Positions 1-13,480 are shown, numbered from the stretch's first letter. The stretch is DNA of 64,000 bases from Branchiostoma floridae (GCF_000003815.2 NC_049986.1:20427720-20491719), one strand, 5' to 3'. Made by a program: numbers and translations. Notes: generated by a model from the sequence alone, not told the origin.

Positions 1-577
1 AATCTGTCCTTGCTGCCGGTTAACATGAATGAAGGTTGTAGGTTCTTGTACTCAGATCATGCGGCTGTCTCTTTCGACCTGTCCGAGTTCAACAATCAGG
101 CAATTCCTACAAAATCAATGAGATTTTACATGAACATTTTCCAAGCTATTGTCAACTGGAAGCCGCGAACACTTTCATCTTATGCCAACTCTGTCCATTA
201 ATGCAGGTTGTACGGTCTGATACTGCGGCTGTCTCTCCGGCCTGTCCGAATAATTGAACTTCCGGCTTGACTCGGGGTCACGGACAGATGTCGGAGCCAA
301 TTGCACTTCCCCCCAATCTCCGCGCGCCGATGAACAGCAGCGCCGGGACAGGGTTACAGATGGCCGATGTCACCGCGATGGCGAACCTGGAAACCGATAA
401 CGTCGATACACCGATACCGGCGGTAACTGAACGGTGCTGGGGGAGGCTTTGGGGGCTCTCCTGGCGGCTGTAGGACCGATCGAGGCGCGACCTGCAGTTC
501 TAATCTGTCACTAATAAACTGTTACAGTTTGATCTAAACCTGTGGCGTAATGAAAATTAATGGCACGGGTCTAGGGT
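1..577. other. Intergenic, no supported gene
   Basis: No conserved coding signal is visible. A GC-rich patch at about 280-480 holds a short plus-strand open frame (267-473), but it has no recognisable domain and no clear splice context. It is not called as a gene. Confidence 0.4.
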
Positions 578-578
578 A

Positions 579-1000
579 ACCTTATTTATCTCCTAAGACC
601 CCGATGTTACTCATCGATTCTTATGTGTGGAAATCAGAGTCAGACAAGTAAAGGTGTGTTCAAGCCAGCACGCACCTGTACCTGTAACAATATGCAGGTA
701 TTTCCCAGGTAGCAGCTAGAATTTTACCTTATTTATCTCCTAAGACCTCGATGTTACTTATTGATTCTCACTTGTGTGAAAATCGGAGTCAGAGAAGTAA
801 AGGAGTGTTCATACCTGCGCACACCTGTAACAAGTAGCGAGTATTTTGCAGGTGGCAGCTAGCTGGTAACCTTATGTATCTCATAGACGTCAATGCTACT
901 TAATGAGTCTCATGTCTGGAATATCGGAGTCAGGCAACTAGAGGTGTGTTCAGGCCATTACACACCTGTAACGATGTGCAGGTATTTGCAGGTGGCGGCC
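579..1000. repeat. Three diverged ~140 bp tandem repeats
   Basis: Three successive units begin near 579, 723 and 867. Each opens with a variant of ACCTTATTTATCTCC. Each then carries a GATGTTACT-like block, a GGAGTCAG block, a GTGTTCA block and a terminal GCAGGT-rich block. Divergence between units is considerable, so the array is not recent. Confidence 0.75.
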
Positions 1001-1458
1001 TGCGCCATATAAATATAGGGTCTGTAAGCGGACGGACAGATTGCCACAATGGGACTTGGTAACAAATTGTTCCGGCGATTGTTCTGACAGTAGATCAATG
1101 TAACAACCTACAGAACGACCCGCAGTTATTGTTGCCACAGAAAGTGGCCATATTCCATTCGTAAATCAGGCCGAGGTGGCGAGTTGCAGCCTTTAGTGAT
1201 ATAATGGGTTCATAACAGTCACTATCATTGGGGCGATAAAGGTTAAAATGGATTGGCACAGAGTAATATGGCAAATCTCAATCCGTGCCGTATCTCTTAT
1301 TTAAATTAATCGAGAGCTTCAAAATCAAGTCGAAAGACATCAGCTTCCACTGTTGGTGTAAAATGCAATGATGCATCATGAAAAGGTTGGTATTAGTCAT
1401 ACAACTAAGGCAATATAAACTTTATCTCTTATTCCCAAATACTGAATCTACAACTGAC

Positions 1459-1741
1459 CTTCCGCTATCCTAAGCCCGTACAGTCCGTCCAGGTTGATGT
1501 CCCGGTAAGACCGCCGGAAGAAGTCCACGGTCCACTCCAGCGCCTCCACCACGTCCCACAGCGCCCGGTCCTGCCTGTCCGATCTGCCGACCGGGTCTCC
1601 CCTGCCAGCCGGGCGGGCCTCCCTCTCCCCGCGCCCGTCGGGGGGATCCTTGCGGTGCGGTGTCCCCTGAGACGGGCCCGACCACAAGGCTCCCACACAC
1701 AGCACCAACAGGACCAGCCGAGTCTGCCTTCCTACCCCCAT
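1459..1741 (-). CDS. Possible first coding exon of a secreted protein
   Basis: The minus-strand open frame from the ATG at 1741 starts with a typical signal peptide: MGVGRQ, then a hydrophobic stretch LVLLVLCVGALW, then small residues. A basic, proline-rich segment follows, ending in the ordered-looking stretch DVVEALEWTVDFF. At 1459 the frame reaches a plausible donor (G|GTCAGT) after AEG. An upstream in-frame ATG at 1798 exists, but it would put the hydrophobic segment too far from the N-terminus. The exon is much more GC-rich than its surroundings, which favours coding. I do not recognise the family, and no continuing exon was identified at lower coordinates. Confidence 0.4.
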
Positions 1742-4185
1742 CGTTAACCTCCTGGCGACTGCCGGTAGAACAGGGCGGCCACGCGTGAGCCTCTCCAAAT
1801 CTCGCAGCCCCCTCAGGAACGGAGGCGTGAAGAGGTGACCTCTGACCCATCCCTGATTGCGCAGCCGGTGGAATTAATCCTCCGCCGGTCCCGTGCCAGA
1901 TAAACGTCACACTAACTGCTCAATTTGGCTGCCGAATCGTCTGAGGAAACACTCCTCTGTGGATAACGCTTGGGGATACAGGCTGGGTACCAGAACGTAC
2001 TGATGATCGCACTGACTCAGAGTGACTAGTCATGAGAAGAGAGGATGCGATAGTTTCATCATGAGAAAGAATAATTAGAGCAAAATTGTATTTTCCATTT
2101 AGAGATCAAGTTAAGAAATGGGTTGATCTAAACATAATACATCCAGCTTACAGTGCGGGAAGGGAGTGATGGTAATATCTTGATCCTGATGAAGGAGAAG
2201 CAGAAAGATGAAAAGAAAGAGTCACTGGTCGAGACACAAAAACTGTTTCAGGGACCACGCTGAATCATAAATGATTGATTTAAAGGACAAAAAGCATAGT
2301 TGTATTGAACGGTTGATATTGTGCAGCACTGTAAGAACCGTAGATAAAAGAGGAATATATTGATACCGACAGTACAATCCAAAGGGACGAATTAACTGTG
2401 CGAGAGATGTGGATATAGGGTTAAATGACTTAATGTACCAACTGGGAAATATGGCCGCAAAAACGACTTAGATTGATGAATGGATAACATAATAACAGAA
2501 GAGATTCGCATTGTCTCGACCATTGAAAGGGGGGCAGAAAGGAGGACATATCTAATCCCTATGTTTATACCCTAGATAAGCCACTCATTTATCTCAACTC
2601 TCCTAAAAAGGTATCCTCACCCAGAACAATCACGTAAGAATTGGGTTCTCTTCTAAGAGAATCATCCATCACTTTCAGGTGATCTTAATAATCATGTAAG
2701 GAAAATCATATTTTCTATTCAGCGTTTTATTATCTCTAGATCTGGTCACAAAGAAGGGCGACTAGGGACAAATTTCACTCCTTTTCCTCTAGTAAATATC
2801 CAAAATACCACACAAAACGCGTCTGATGGCATCACACCTCCTCCGTTCACAATATTTATGAACTTGTAGATATGCCCGTAATGCATATATTCCCAATAGC
2901 GGGATGATATTGGCACCGCTCATATGGTGTACACATAGAGGCCCATAAGTTTCGCGGCATCGATTTTTTTGGGGTGTGCCTCGGCGCGCCTGTTCCCCTC
3001 CTGCCAGCCATTCACACCTGGTTTGATGAGACAATTCGCTCCTCTCTCCACCTCAGTACCTCCAGCACCCGTAAAACCGTTTCCTGAAGCTGGGATATAA
3101 AAATAACAAATACGCCCGCGCCGCATCTATACATCAGAACATCTGCAGGCGTTATAGCGTCACTCCCGACTGATAGCTGGAGTTTATGACCCAATTATGA
3201 ACAAGTAAGCATATGATTGTCCTGATGAGATGCCGGGGTCGGTGCCGCTATATTTACATTAACGGCCCCGAATCGGAAAGGACGAGGAGTTTTAATGATA
3301 TGAAATAGACTATAACACCCGGAAACTGGTAATTGAAGACACAAAAATAGTCGGTGACAACTATTCATCCCCGTGTTTACGAGATGTGAGACGAGTAATA
3401 AGACTACCAATAACCTTTATCATTGTAGTCCAGACAGGGATATGCGCGATTAATAAAACTCTAGCTTACCGTTTGAAGGAGCTTTCACAATGGTAGTCAT
3501 ATTGATGGAGATTGAACTTCAAGGTAGAACATAATGTAGTATGAAATGAATTAAGGTTTACGATAAATGCTGTAGATGCATATGGCTTGACGTTTCAGGC
3601 ATCATCTTCTACATCCTCAGTCCCAAATGATGAAAGATAGTAGATGATATCTGAAACTTCTGACCACTTAATGAATCTATCCAGTTAATGAATAATTTTG
3701 CATTATCTAATGCATGAAAGGTATTGTTTAGGCTGGATTTGTTTTGAGAAAAATTACCATGTTGGATTTTCTCAGGATTTTGTCAAGCGAATCTTTCATA
3801 TTTGATATCTTATGGCTCATAAATAGCCTAGAAGGTTGCAATTATGATTGTTTTATACCAGTTCAACATATCTATGCCCTTGCTATCTGCCCTGTCTCCC
3901 TATAGAACATTTGGAATCTGTGCTTTTGAGGATCGTTCAACCTACCAAAGTTTGAAAGGATCAGCCGAACAGATGGTGGGGGAATCTGCTACCCAGAGGC
4001 CTGACAGTTGATTTGACTGAAACAAATCCCGAAGCATACCAGCTTGATGCCTAGTCTCTAACCCAGGTTCCGAGGCAATGGCTGGTGTTTTATATTCTTC
4101 AGGTTGATGAGATGCCCATAGCCATGAAATATCAATGGTCATTGATATCATTCGAAAAAAAAAACTCAATAGAAGAGATCAATAA
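1742..4185. other. Intergenic, nothing recognised
   Basis: AT-rich sequence with only short, unrelated open frames. No splice-consistent exon, RNA gene or strong repeat was seen. Confidence 0.4.
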
Positions 4186-4189
4186 AAGA

Positions 4190-4420
4190 TCGTGGTAAGA
4201 CTTCATTGAAAGACCATGGAGATCTCTTAAAGACATTGAAAGGTCATTGAAATACTATTGATAAACCTTGTAGACCATTAAAAGACTTTGAAGATCATAA
4301 AAATTATTAGAAGATTGACCTTGGAGATCATGAAAATATCGTTAACATTGAGATCATCCGAAGGTAAGAGATGCTGGAGATCATTCAACTCTCCCTGAAA
4401 GACCATTAAGAGACAAGTCA
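4190..4420. repeat. Degenerate short tandem repeat (GAAAGACCATTGA-like)
   Basis: The block is built from imperfect ~15-25 bp iterations of ATTGAAAGAC, GGAGATC and GACCATT words. It is very diverged, so it reads as an old minisatellite. Confidence 0.55.
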
Positions 4421-4509
4421 AAGTTTTAGTTCCTCAACTATCTCTCAACTGTTTCACATCTGGGGAATTCCCACTTAAAGTAAGTACTGCTTTCAGATTG
4501 CTACTGTAA

Positions 4510-4880
4510 GAGCATAGACATTTTCTGCAACATTGGCCATACAATGTTGCAGAAAATGACAACAACCAGAACATTAGATAACAGTACGTGACCTGCAGGT
4601 AAGATAGGAACATACAAGCGCCAAATCCTGCTGTCCAGGCTATCTGGAAAATCCCTGAGTCACCAACCTCAAGTATCTCCCAACCGATTCACTACTTGAT
4701 ACTTGATGTACTACTTTCAGGTCGCAAAGACATTTTCCGCAATGTTGGCCATACAATGTTGCAGAAAATGACATCAACCAGTACATTAGACATGTTAGAT
4801 AGCAATACGTGACCTGTAGGCAAAACCTGAAACACGAAAGCGCCATATCCAGGGAGCCTGCTGTCCAGGCTATGTCTACC
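4510..4880. repeat. Duplicated segment with perfect hairpin
   Basis: Two copies lie about 211 bp apart. The first (4519-4558) holds a perfect 17 bp inverted repeat, CATTTTCTGCAACATTG and its complement, around the loop GCCATA. The second copy (4730-4769) has the same loop with a decayed left arm. Both copies continue into similar flanks containing GTGACCTG and CTGCTGTCCAGGCTAT. Confidence 0.7.
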
Positions 4881-4964
4881 GAAGTATTTGATACAAGACA
4901 AAGACGTCCCAGCGGTCATGCGTCACGCGAAGCGCTCGTCAATTATACATGAGCGCAAATCAGT

Positions 4965-6010
4965 TCTGCTACTCTAACGTGATTGTCTGGGAAGTCACGC
5001 GGCATGCAGCCGGGAGGGCCGGGAACTTGTGCATGGAGAAACTGCACGACTAGAATCTAAAGGTTCAGGGTTCTAATCTCCAGCAGGCCACCAATATCAT
5101 GTGAGTTTGGAAAAGAAACTAAAAGTATATCCTCTCTAGATTCAGGTGAACATGAGTACCTTGTTTCGATGGAATGTACATGCCCTGTGTCCAAAGAGAA
5201 CCACACCCAGAGCATGATTTTTCAAGATGCCACCACACAAAAAGTAATAGTCCTTTCCGTTGTAAGTAGATTAAACATCACAGTATGATCTTGTACCTAT
5301 TGTACAAAAATTATAAGCGCCGACCAGTTCTGCTACTCTGACGTGATTGTCTGGGAAGTCGTGTGGCGTGCAGCAGGGAAGGACGGAAAGTTTGGGAGAA
5401 ACTGCACGTCTACATAGCCCCAAAAGCTTGGTATGATTTTGGAAAAGGTCAGACGTTTCATACAGCCATCCGGTGTCTTTCGTCAGCGTCTCTGGAGAAA
5501 TCTTGCTGGAGAGTTTTTTTTATCCTAGTTGGGAATTGATATGCAAAAGAGATCTAGTTGTAGAACAGGTTTATCACAAATATGAATTGATATTCTTAGC
5601 TCCTGTTGTTTGAATTACAGCTGCTAACAGTTCGTCGCTGGGTTGGGGCTGTAGGTAGCGCCATATCCCAAGGGCCAGAAAGGTCCATACATATGTCCTC
5701 TTTCCTGTTGAGGGTCTAGAATCTAAGGTTCTGGGTTTGAATCTCTAGCAGGCCCCCAATCCAGTGAGTTTGTTAAGACACAACAACTATAAACGTGCTA
5801 GATTCGGGTGAAAAGGACTACCTTGCTTCGGCTAGGAACGTCATATTGCATGGGGTATAAAAATAGAAATCCCGTGTCTGAAGAGAACCACACCCAGATC
5901 GTGAAAAGATAGATCCACACTTATGGCAAAGAGAATTAGTCCTTATAGGTGTGAGTAAATCAAACCTTGCAGTATGGTCTAACACAACTTGTACCTATTG
6001 CGCAAAACTA
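4965..6010. repeat. Diverged tandem duplication of a composite repeat
   Basis: Blocks recur in the same order: CAGTTCTGCTACTCT near 4959 and 5321; a GGTTC...AATCTC block near 5056 and 5721; an AGAGAACCACACCCAGA block near 5197 and 5882; and CTTGTACCTATTG near 5291 and 5989. The GGTTTGAATCTC word resembles a pol III B box, so a tRNA-derived SINE ancestry is possible. No A box or tRNA fold was found. Confidence 0.55.
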
Positions 6011-6551
6011 GTGTATCAAGAGTATGGCTGTCTGCCGGTTATGCGATACAAACAAATGACAGAAAACGATTCCTACGACTGGAAGATTAATGTTTAATCA
6101 TGATGAATGTTTGCTCTTGATGGATGAAGCAAATGGTTCATTCTTGTGTTCCACAAAAATCAATACAGAAACATTGCAGGGGGTGACAGTATGGCAGACG
6201 TTTGAGAAATACAATATGCAAGTGATTTATTTTCAACAAACTTTGCCGTGCGCCTTTTGGGTGAAAACATTGTATGGCAAATTATCTGGAAAATGGCACA
6301 ATAACCATGCAAACTGCATGCCCCTGTTGATTGTATACCAAATGATTCGCATCAAGATACTTCAAGTTTTCACTTTTTCAATTTTCCTTGCTGTTCGTCT
6401 TCCCGAAGACCATTACTCTAGTGTCTGACAATAAATGAATCCAATTTTGAAGTAACCGAAAGTTCGAGCACTGAAAAACCATAATCCTGGACAGATTATC
6501 TGCGTACAGTGCAGTATTAGGCCCGAGTGTGACATATTTCCACCATGACTG

Positions 6552-6632
6552 GTCATCAGTATTAATCTTGAAGAAGGCGACAGTGGCCGTTGAAAACTTT
6601 ATCCGTATATACCTTTGTGTTGGAAGAAAGTT
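6552..6632. repeat. Half copy of a GTTGGAAG-ended palindromic element
   Basis: This segment matches the right half of the element at 60182-60331. It shares the GAAGAA, GGCGACAGTGG and TTTGTGTTGGAAG blocks. Only one arm is present, so it is a truncated copy. Confidence 0.55.
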
Positions 6633-7950
6633 TATCACTGTGCTATGGTTGCTACCATCACAGATGAGCTTTCTGATTATATTTCCAACGTATATATCAC
6701 CAAACCATGGATAGACCCATCATTTTGTATATATTGTTATATATGGGCTTTAAAAACGCCGGCGATCTGCAGCTCGCACAGGAATGGGAAAACGCCGTGA
6801 CCTGAACTGGAGCAGACAATATCCCATCACCTTCAAGCTTGAAATGGCCTTGGTCGAACTTGTTCTATTATTTTCCCCAATCATACCCAAGTCCTCTACA
6901 TTGGAAGGCATGTAAAAATCACAGCCACTCATTTTAGGCCGCGCCCTGTCGCTTTTCGGTAGGTCAGCTCAATTGCCCCGTACGAATACGACAAGCGCGG
7001 TGTTCCCGGCTGACCCCCACCACTCGCGGCCTGATGTATCTCATCGTGTATTGGGGAGGATTGCAAGTCAAGGTGGCTGCCTTAAACACGCTCTTCGGCA
7101 AGGGGGTTGATCAGTCATCACTGACATCAGTGCCAAGGAAAAGTTAGGGATGTCCTTGTAGTTCCCTGGTAGCAACCTTTACAGTTGAGTACCTGGTTCA
7201 AATTATTTAGTAACATGCGTATACTGGAAGACCCAAATCCTGGGAGGGCATCTCGGTTGGGGCTACTCTTTTGGAATTTGGAAAAAACACAAAATTGGGG
7301 TCCCGTGTCCAATGAGGTGCCTCAAGTTAAAGAGTTAAAAGGAGAAGAGGTAGCAACCCCTGCCAGTAAAATATACCCTAGGCCTGCTACAGCAAAGAAA
7401 CAGCAAAGAAACTTGTTATCCTTTGGGCCACAAGAATGTGAACAACAAGAAAGCAAAAGAAATTTGTGCTTCATTATCTTTGTTTGTGCCATGTTCTGTT
7501 AGCTCACATTGTTGTAAACAGAAGCCTTCAAAACACAACAGCAACAGTACAGAATATGAAAAGTAAACAACAAAACGGCGCCGTCGATGAGCCTGCAATG
7601 TAGACTACATTAAGTAGGCATTTTTACCTGCAAGTCCACAACTCGTCCAGGAAAATAGATGCAAAACCGGAAGTTACGCTGCAGTACCAACTTTCCTGAC
7701 CAGTAGGGCCCAGATCAACATCAACAATCGCATTACAAACCCATACGTATACCCCCATACGGATTATCAATCGGCCTAGAAGTTCTCAAGTTAATCATAC
7801 GGAAACGCAAACACACGAGCAACCACGCTCAAAAAACAATACCTCTAATAGCATGTACCAATATCATTGAGGTAAAAAACGATAAAATCTGGGCCGAACC
7901 ACTCGCGTTGGCACCCGTGAGAAATAAGCCTGTACCAGTATAGCGCCCAG

Positions 7951-8150
7951 CCTCCATAGCAGGCTCTCTGGGGGCTTTATTGGCTAATGATACACGTTTG
8001 CTGGCCATCTCTTTTCGTACTTGGTCGCTGATTGCCGGCCAGTGATAAGCGAAGGCCGGTAATCAGCGACCAAGTACTAAAAGAGATGGCCAGCAAAAGT
8101 GTATCATTAGCCAACAAAAGGCCCCAGAGAGCCTGCTATGGAGGCTAATA
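7951..8150. mobile_element. ~200 bp near-perfect palindrome (MITE-like)
   Basis: Two long inverted arms meet near 8045. The left arm begins GCCTCCATAGCAGGCTCTC and runs through TGGCTAATGATACAC and CTTGGTCGCTGATTGCCGGC. The right arm is the reverse complement with few mismatches. There is no coding capacity. This is the structure expected of a foldback or miniature inverted-repeat element. Confidence 0.8.
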
Positions 8151-8197
8151 CCGCCTGCCGTGTGTGGTGGTTATGAGTCAGTGGTACTGATTGGGTA

Positions 8198-9236
8198 CCG
8201 GTGTGACAGCGATCTCGCCCTCCCCGGCTAGTGATCTCGCCCCCCCCCTACCTCGCCCCCCTTTAGCGATTTCGCCCCCCCCCAAAAAAACGGGTTTACA
8301 TGACATTTTAGAAGTTGATTGGTATAAATCACAAAATGCAGTTTCAGAATGATATAAGTACACGAGTTTGATACATAACTCCATTCATAGTATCAATAGT
8401 AACGTAATTACATGGTAATAAGATAGTTGAACTTGTTTCAGACAAGGAGGGTTGGGTCCCTTGTATTCCCATTATTGCATATACCTGAGTCTTGACATAA
8501 GATGTATTTCATTGTATTCACCTGTCCTCAAACAACCTATATATCTCCAATATGAAGTCTCTACCATGAAGTGACCACAAAAGAACTATGTAATGTCTTT
8601 ATTAATTATGCAAATAATAGGTATTGATTAGAATAACGCACATTTTGGTATATGCACCTGGCCAAGGGATATCTTCACCTCCAACATGACTGTTTTTTCT
8701 AGTATTTAGGAAATGATGCATTTACCCGTGTTACTGGTACTTTACCAGTGTTTGTGTAGCTAACAGCTATGTCAACTTGCGCGTAGATAGTGTTTATAAT
8801 GAGAAACTATTATTCACTTGTGTTTTTGTTATGCTTTGGAAATGTTTCCAACACAAGAAAGAAAACACTGTGACAAATTGAAAACATATAGCTGACGTAT
8901 TCCGTACCATAGACGGTGTTGATTTATACGTTCGCAGTAGCACTGTTTTTATGCCACCTCAGCTGCAAAAATTGTCTTTTTCATTTCAATGTCATGTTTA
9001 CACCGAACAATATAGTATCGACTTTCGAGGTATGACAGGCATCTTACGGTACGGTAATAAGGTGCCATAAGGTACCAGGTAACACACCATACACGTTACT
9101 CCCCAGGTGCAGTATAGTACCAGGTAGCGCACCTGTAATATGTAGTAACCAGCTGCTCTTGGGGGGGGGGCGAAAACGCTAAAGGGGGGCGAAAACGCTA
9201 GTGATCTCGCCCCCCGGGGATCGCTGTCACACCGGG
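8198..9236. mobile_element. ~1.04 kb TIR element with poly-C/poly-G subterminal runs
   Basis: The left end CCGGTGTGACAGCGATC is matched by its reverse complement at the right end (GATCGCTGTCACACCGG). Inside each end lie matching GATCTCGCCCCC / GGGGGCGAAAACGCTA blocks with homopolymeric C or G runs. The interior is AT-rich and non-coding. No convincing target-site duplication was seen. It is probably a non-autonomous DNA transposon. Confidence 0.7.
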
Positions 9237-9243
9237 TCAAAAT

Positions 9244-9785
9244 GGTCGATAAACGGATAATGAAAGAGTCCAACTCCGAGACAGCTCTAATCTCTGTGTT
9301 TTATTCATTAGTAATCCGTGGATTCCATTTATGTACTTATTTCGTAAAACAAAATTACAACTTTTACAGGACATCATAAATCATGGACATAAAGGCAGTT
9401 GACTACCATACGAGTTCCGAAAACACTACGGTTAAAGCTGAATGCAGCAGCCTCTTAGAAGACAGGGCGAGCCAGAAAAGCTGCTGTGTTTTTTTATCTA
9501 TCTATCTGTCTATACATAGTCATACAATTATTAAGTTGTAGCACTAACAACTCTTATTGAGTTGTAGCATTAACAACTAGCTATACTGTGCATATTGTTA
9601 CAAGTAATCATATGTTAGCACTTCGCTATCAAATCAACTCGTAACCATGTTATGTACTGTTCATCATATGTTATTATGTGGTCGATAATCAAATAATGAA
9701 AAAAAGGTCGATCGGCCACCCAGGCGGCACTAATCCGTGTGTTTTATTCATTTCTAATCCGTATTTCGCATTTATTTATTTATTG
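9244..9785. repeat. Direct repeat pair ~440 bp apart
   Basis: A ~100 bp segment at 9244-9345 recurs at 9684-9780. Shared blocks are GGTCGATAA, TAATGAAA and GTGTTTTATTCATT, followed by TAATCCGT and a TTTAT-rich tail. The intervening sequence includes a short local duplication around AGTTGTAGCA(C/T)TAACAACT (9534-9580). Confidence 0.6.
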
Positions 9786-12700
9786 GCTACGGGGGAATTA
9801 GGGCAGGTTGCTATGGATTAGAACGCAGGCAAAAGATGTCATGGAAAATTCAAGGGGAATTTTGGACGTTTGTAAAGCCTTAGATCCCCTTCAATGTAAA
9901 TATTTTGTTGCTGATTTCTACTTTCATAAAACAGTCAAACCTGAAATCAGCTCAGTCACCACTCAATGCACTGAGGGAAATGTTTGCAGATGAGAGGTTA
10001 CCGTAGTTGTTCGCGACAGGGTAGGGTTTATCACCGTTGATCTTAGATAACCCGGTGAAGTAAAGATAAAGTTCATCCAGTACTTTTGCCCTTCAAAAGT
10101 ACGAGATGTTACGTACGGTAACATCAACCCTCGTAAGTCCACCGGATGCCATGATTCGGATGAGGGAAAATACACGAATGAAAAGTAATTTTAAGAGATA
10201 TTTCCCAATGCAGCATCGGTAATTCTGGGGTATACACACTTAAGGTATTTAAGTGTTCAAGACAGTCTTGGGAGGGCCTTCAGAACAATGCTTCTATGCA
10301 ATGGTATAATGGCGCTCGGTGGAACTTTAGAGTTGATGTTATATTAACTACTAGTATGTAGAATTGGACGGTGAACTGTTTTCAAGTGACTTGTGGCTTT
10401 AGGCAGTTGCTTGCATCAGGCTATTGCAGAGGACAGGGTGAGAGCGTTGTTCTGAAAAAAAGTTAGCTAAATTGAATTCGAAGCTTTATTGGATCTCACC
10501 CAGAACCAATATACATGTCATGTTGATCCTGATCCGCCTTAACTTTCAATTGAAACCCTGTAAGCGCTCAGCCGTGGATTACCCGCGGACGTGTATCAGC
10601 CATGTTATATTCGTTATTTAATATGATTTGGAGCGGAGCTGTCAAAAACAATTTCAGATAATAGATGCATTGGCTGCAATAGTAAGCAGTGTAAACTGTG
10701 TGGATTCATATCAGCGTTTTGTTATTGCAAACGTCCAATATTTCGCTCATCCACATATATGAGTAAAGCCTAACGTTCCAAGCCCTGGCTTAGCTATTAT
10801 TGACAAAGTAACACTGCACGATTCACACGCATTACAGGCATACGTCAAATATGAATATCTTGTTGCCATGAGAAGATTTTTTTACAACAGCAGTCGGTCT
10901 TGTTTGAAATAGAAAACGAAAGTGGTACAGCCTCCTGTCACAGTCATCTGAACTTGACAAGTCTAGCAAACAGGGAACAGTCAAGGGAATCTTATCTTTT
11001 ATGTTGAAAAAAATAGGGGTAGGCAACGCAATGGGAGGATAATATTAGAGAATGGAAAGACAAGACTTTAAGGGAAACCTCCCGTGGCACAACTCTCCAC
11101 CTTGTAGTAAGCGAGAAACAATGTTGAATCGGAAGCTTTCATGCCGATTGAATATCTGGATCACTACATTGTAATTCCAAGTAACATATGTACAATGTGA
11201 TAACACTACTGCATTCTAGTCGTCATCGTTCTTTGTCTCCAACTAAAACTTCTACCGATCTTGTGCCCTTTGGAAAGGCTTTCCTCAATCCACCGAGCTA
11301 GTGTAAAATGAGTACCTGACTTCAGTTGGGAAGGCAAACGGCGGGAGAAGGAAAGGGATGGGCTTTGCCTTCCAATAACGAGCCCGTGATACAGTGGATA
11401 ACAACACACTGTCCTTTCATCCTCATTGTATGTGGCACTGCTGAAATAGGTTACTAACTCGAGTGCAGTGCCACCTTGTCCTCATCTATCTTAAAAGCAA
11501 ACAAAAAACTAAGAGCTAATACCGAAGACTGTTTCCTCGGACTGAAGATCCATATATCTTAGCCTTCCCATTTCCTTACAGAAGAATCTAACAGCAGAAA
11601 TCATAACAGTCAGTCGCCCGTAGAAGACTTAACGAATTTAAGACCGTCGCCACTTCCGTCTTCATCCCGACATCATCATCTGTGAGTCAATCAGTGATGT
11701 CTGTGCACTAGTCTGTAAAATTAGATCACCAGTATATACCATTACGGGGATGAGGGGTAAGAGATCCTACAGGTTTCTGTGTGGGTTATTAACGCAGTTA
11801 TTCCTTCGGAAAGTCCGTAATGGACAGCACGATGTCAATTCCACGGCAGAAAAAGCAGTTTTATTGCAGACGCCAGAAAGTCGGAGTGAATTTGTTACGG
11901 CAGTTCAGAGAGCTTAGGACGGGCATTAAGACGGGAAAGAGTCGATTCGCTGAAACAACTGTTTTCCTGTACAAAAAAACAATAACAAACAAAAAGGAGC
12001 TAAACTAAAGATGATGAAGAAAATTCTAATGGAATACCAAGGAAACTCCCCAGGGGTCCTAAAATCAACATTGACATTCATCTTGTCGTATGCTAGTACC
12101 AAATATCATCGCAATCCATTCGGAGGTTCGTCAGTTATGGCTGAAATATGCAGAAATACAAGACAGCCACACCAAAAACAATGCGTCAATTATTTCAGGT
12201 AACAACTTAATTATTGTGCAGGTTGTGTGGAAGTCAGGCCATGGTTGAATGGACTCAACGGACATGCATGCTACTGGAAGTGGTCACCACCCTAACGATG
12301 AGCCGTGGTTCACTGGTCATTGTGCTTGTGAAAAAGAGCTAGGAGAATTTCCTTTGTAGTCTGAGCAATGAATATGAATTTGTAAATAGCTGTACATATC
12401 GTCTGTCTTCTCTGTCACTACCAGTGGAAGATTTAGCTCTCTAGTGAGCTCATCTAAGCTTAACTGGTTCAAGATCACTTTTACCTAAGAAAATAAGGTT
12501 GATGTTGGAACGCTCAACCTATACTATCACGCCATTACCCAACTATGTCTTGTCCCAGGACCGCCACTCATCATAAAAAATCGATTTCCTGTTAGTTTTG
12601 TGTCTCTATCGTATGTAGGGCGTGACGCGTGTTGTATTATGTAGTAAACAATGGCCGTAAGTAGGGCATGTCGATTCACGGTCGAAACTGTACGCATTGG

Positions 12701-13480
12701 CCGCAACATTCCACTGCGCACTTTAACCTCATTTGTTCGTTGTCCTCAATAAACGCATGTTCCACCATAACTTTCATCTATAACTGTATAGCCGTATAAC
12801 ACACCTGTTTTTGTATCTGTATAATACACCCATCGGAGTAACGCACCAGCTTCTGTATCTGGCTATTAAATATAGCCTTCCGAGTAACTGTGTATCTTAC
12901 GCAGCCGTCTTTCGGCGTAACACACCAGCTTCGCAGGCACGCGACAAGGCAGCAGCTGGTTATGTTACAAAGAACGACCTGTCACACCTTACTTTTGAAC
13001 ATCTAGCTGCAAGCGTTCTTTGAAGCGATGAGTGAGGATGCTAGAAAAGTTGGCAAGGTGGAACGAGTTCCACTCTAATATCAAGGAAAGCATGAGTTTT
13101 TTGGACACATCATAGGTTGATAAATCTGGTACTTGTAAGAACGATTTTAATAAAAGAGACGATTTACTTAAACTTTTGTGTAGTTTGACAGACTTACCTG
13201 TCTGTCAGAGAAAAGTAATAAAATGAATATGGAATTAAACGGTTACCGTGTCAGTAACTCCACCCACACAGTACATGTAATTTCGACCCATATATTTAAT
13301 ATCTGACCTTTAGTATATGGGTCAGCGATAGAGCACGACAAACCATATGCGGCGGCATTGATTTCTTAATTAAAATTCAATGCAGATATTTCAGACATGG
13401 AGGTCAATAAATCATTATATACCACTTATAACAACTTTTCAGTTCGGAAATATGTGTTAACTTTCTCCCAATGTATATTT
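9786..13480. other. Intergenic, nothing recognised
   Basis: Short open frames only, none with a recognisable domain or with consistent flanking splice sites. Around 12785-12950 there are imperfect ~45-55 bp iterations (GTAACACACCAGCTTC-type words), probably a decayed minisatellite. Confidence 0.35.

Noticed and set aside
1465-1910. Two further minus-strand open frames overlapping the signal-peptide exon
   Set aside because: Other-frame shadows in GC-rich DNA; only the frame with the signal peptide and donor was kept.
5051-5110. tRNA-like B-box word
   Set aside because: There is no A box at the right spacing and no cloverleaf, so it is not a tRNA gene; at most a SINE relic.
6090-6428. 112 aa plus-strand open frame
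   Set aside because: No domain, no splice context, no compositional support; consistent with chance.
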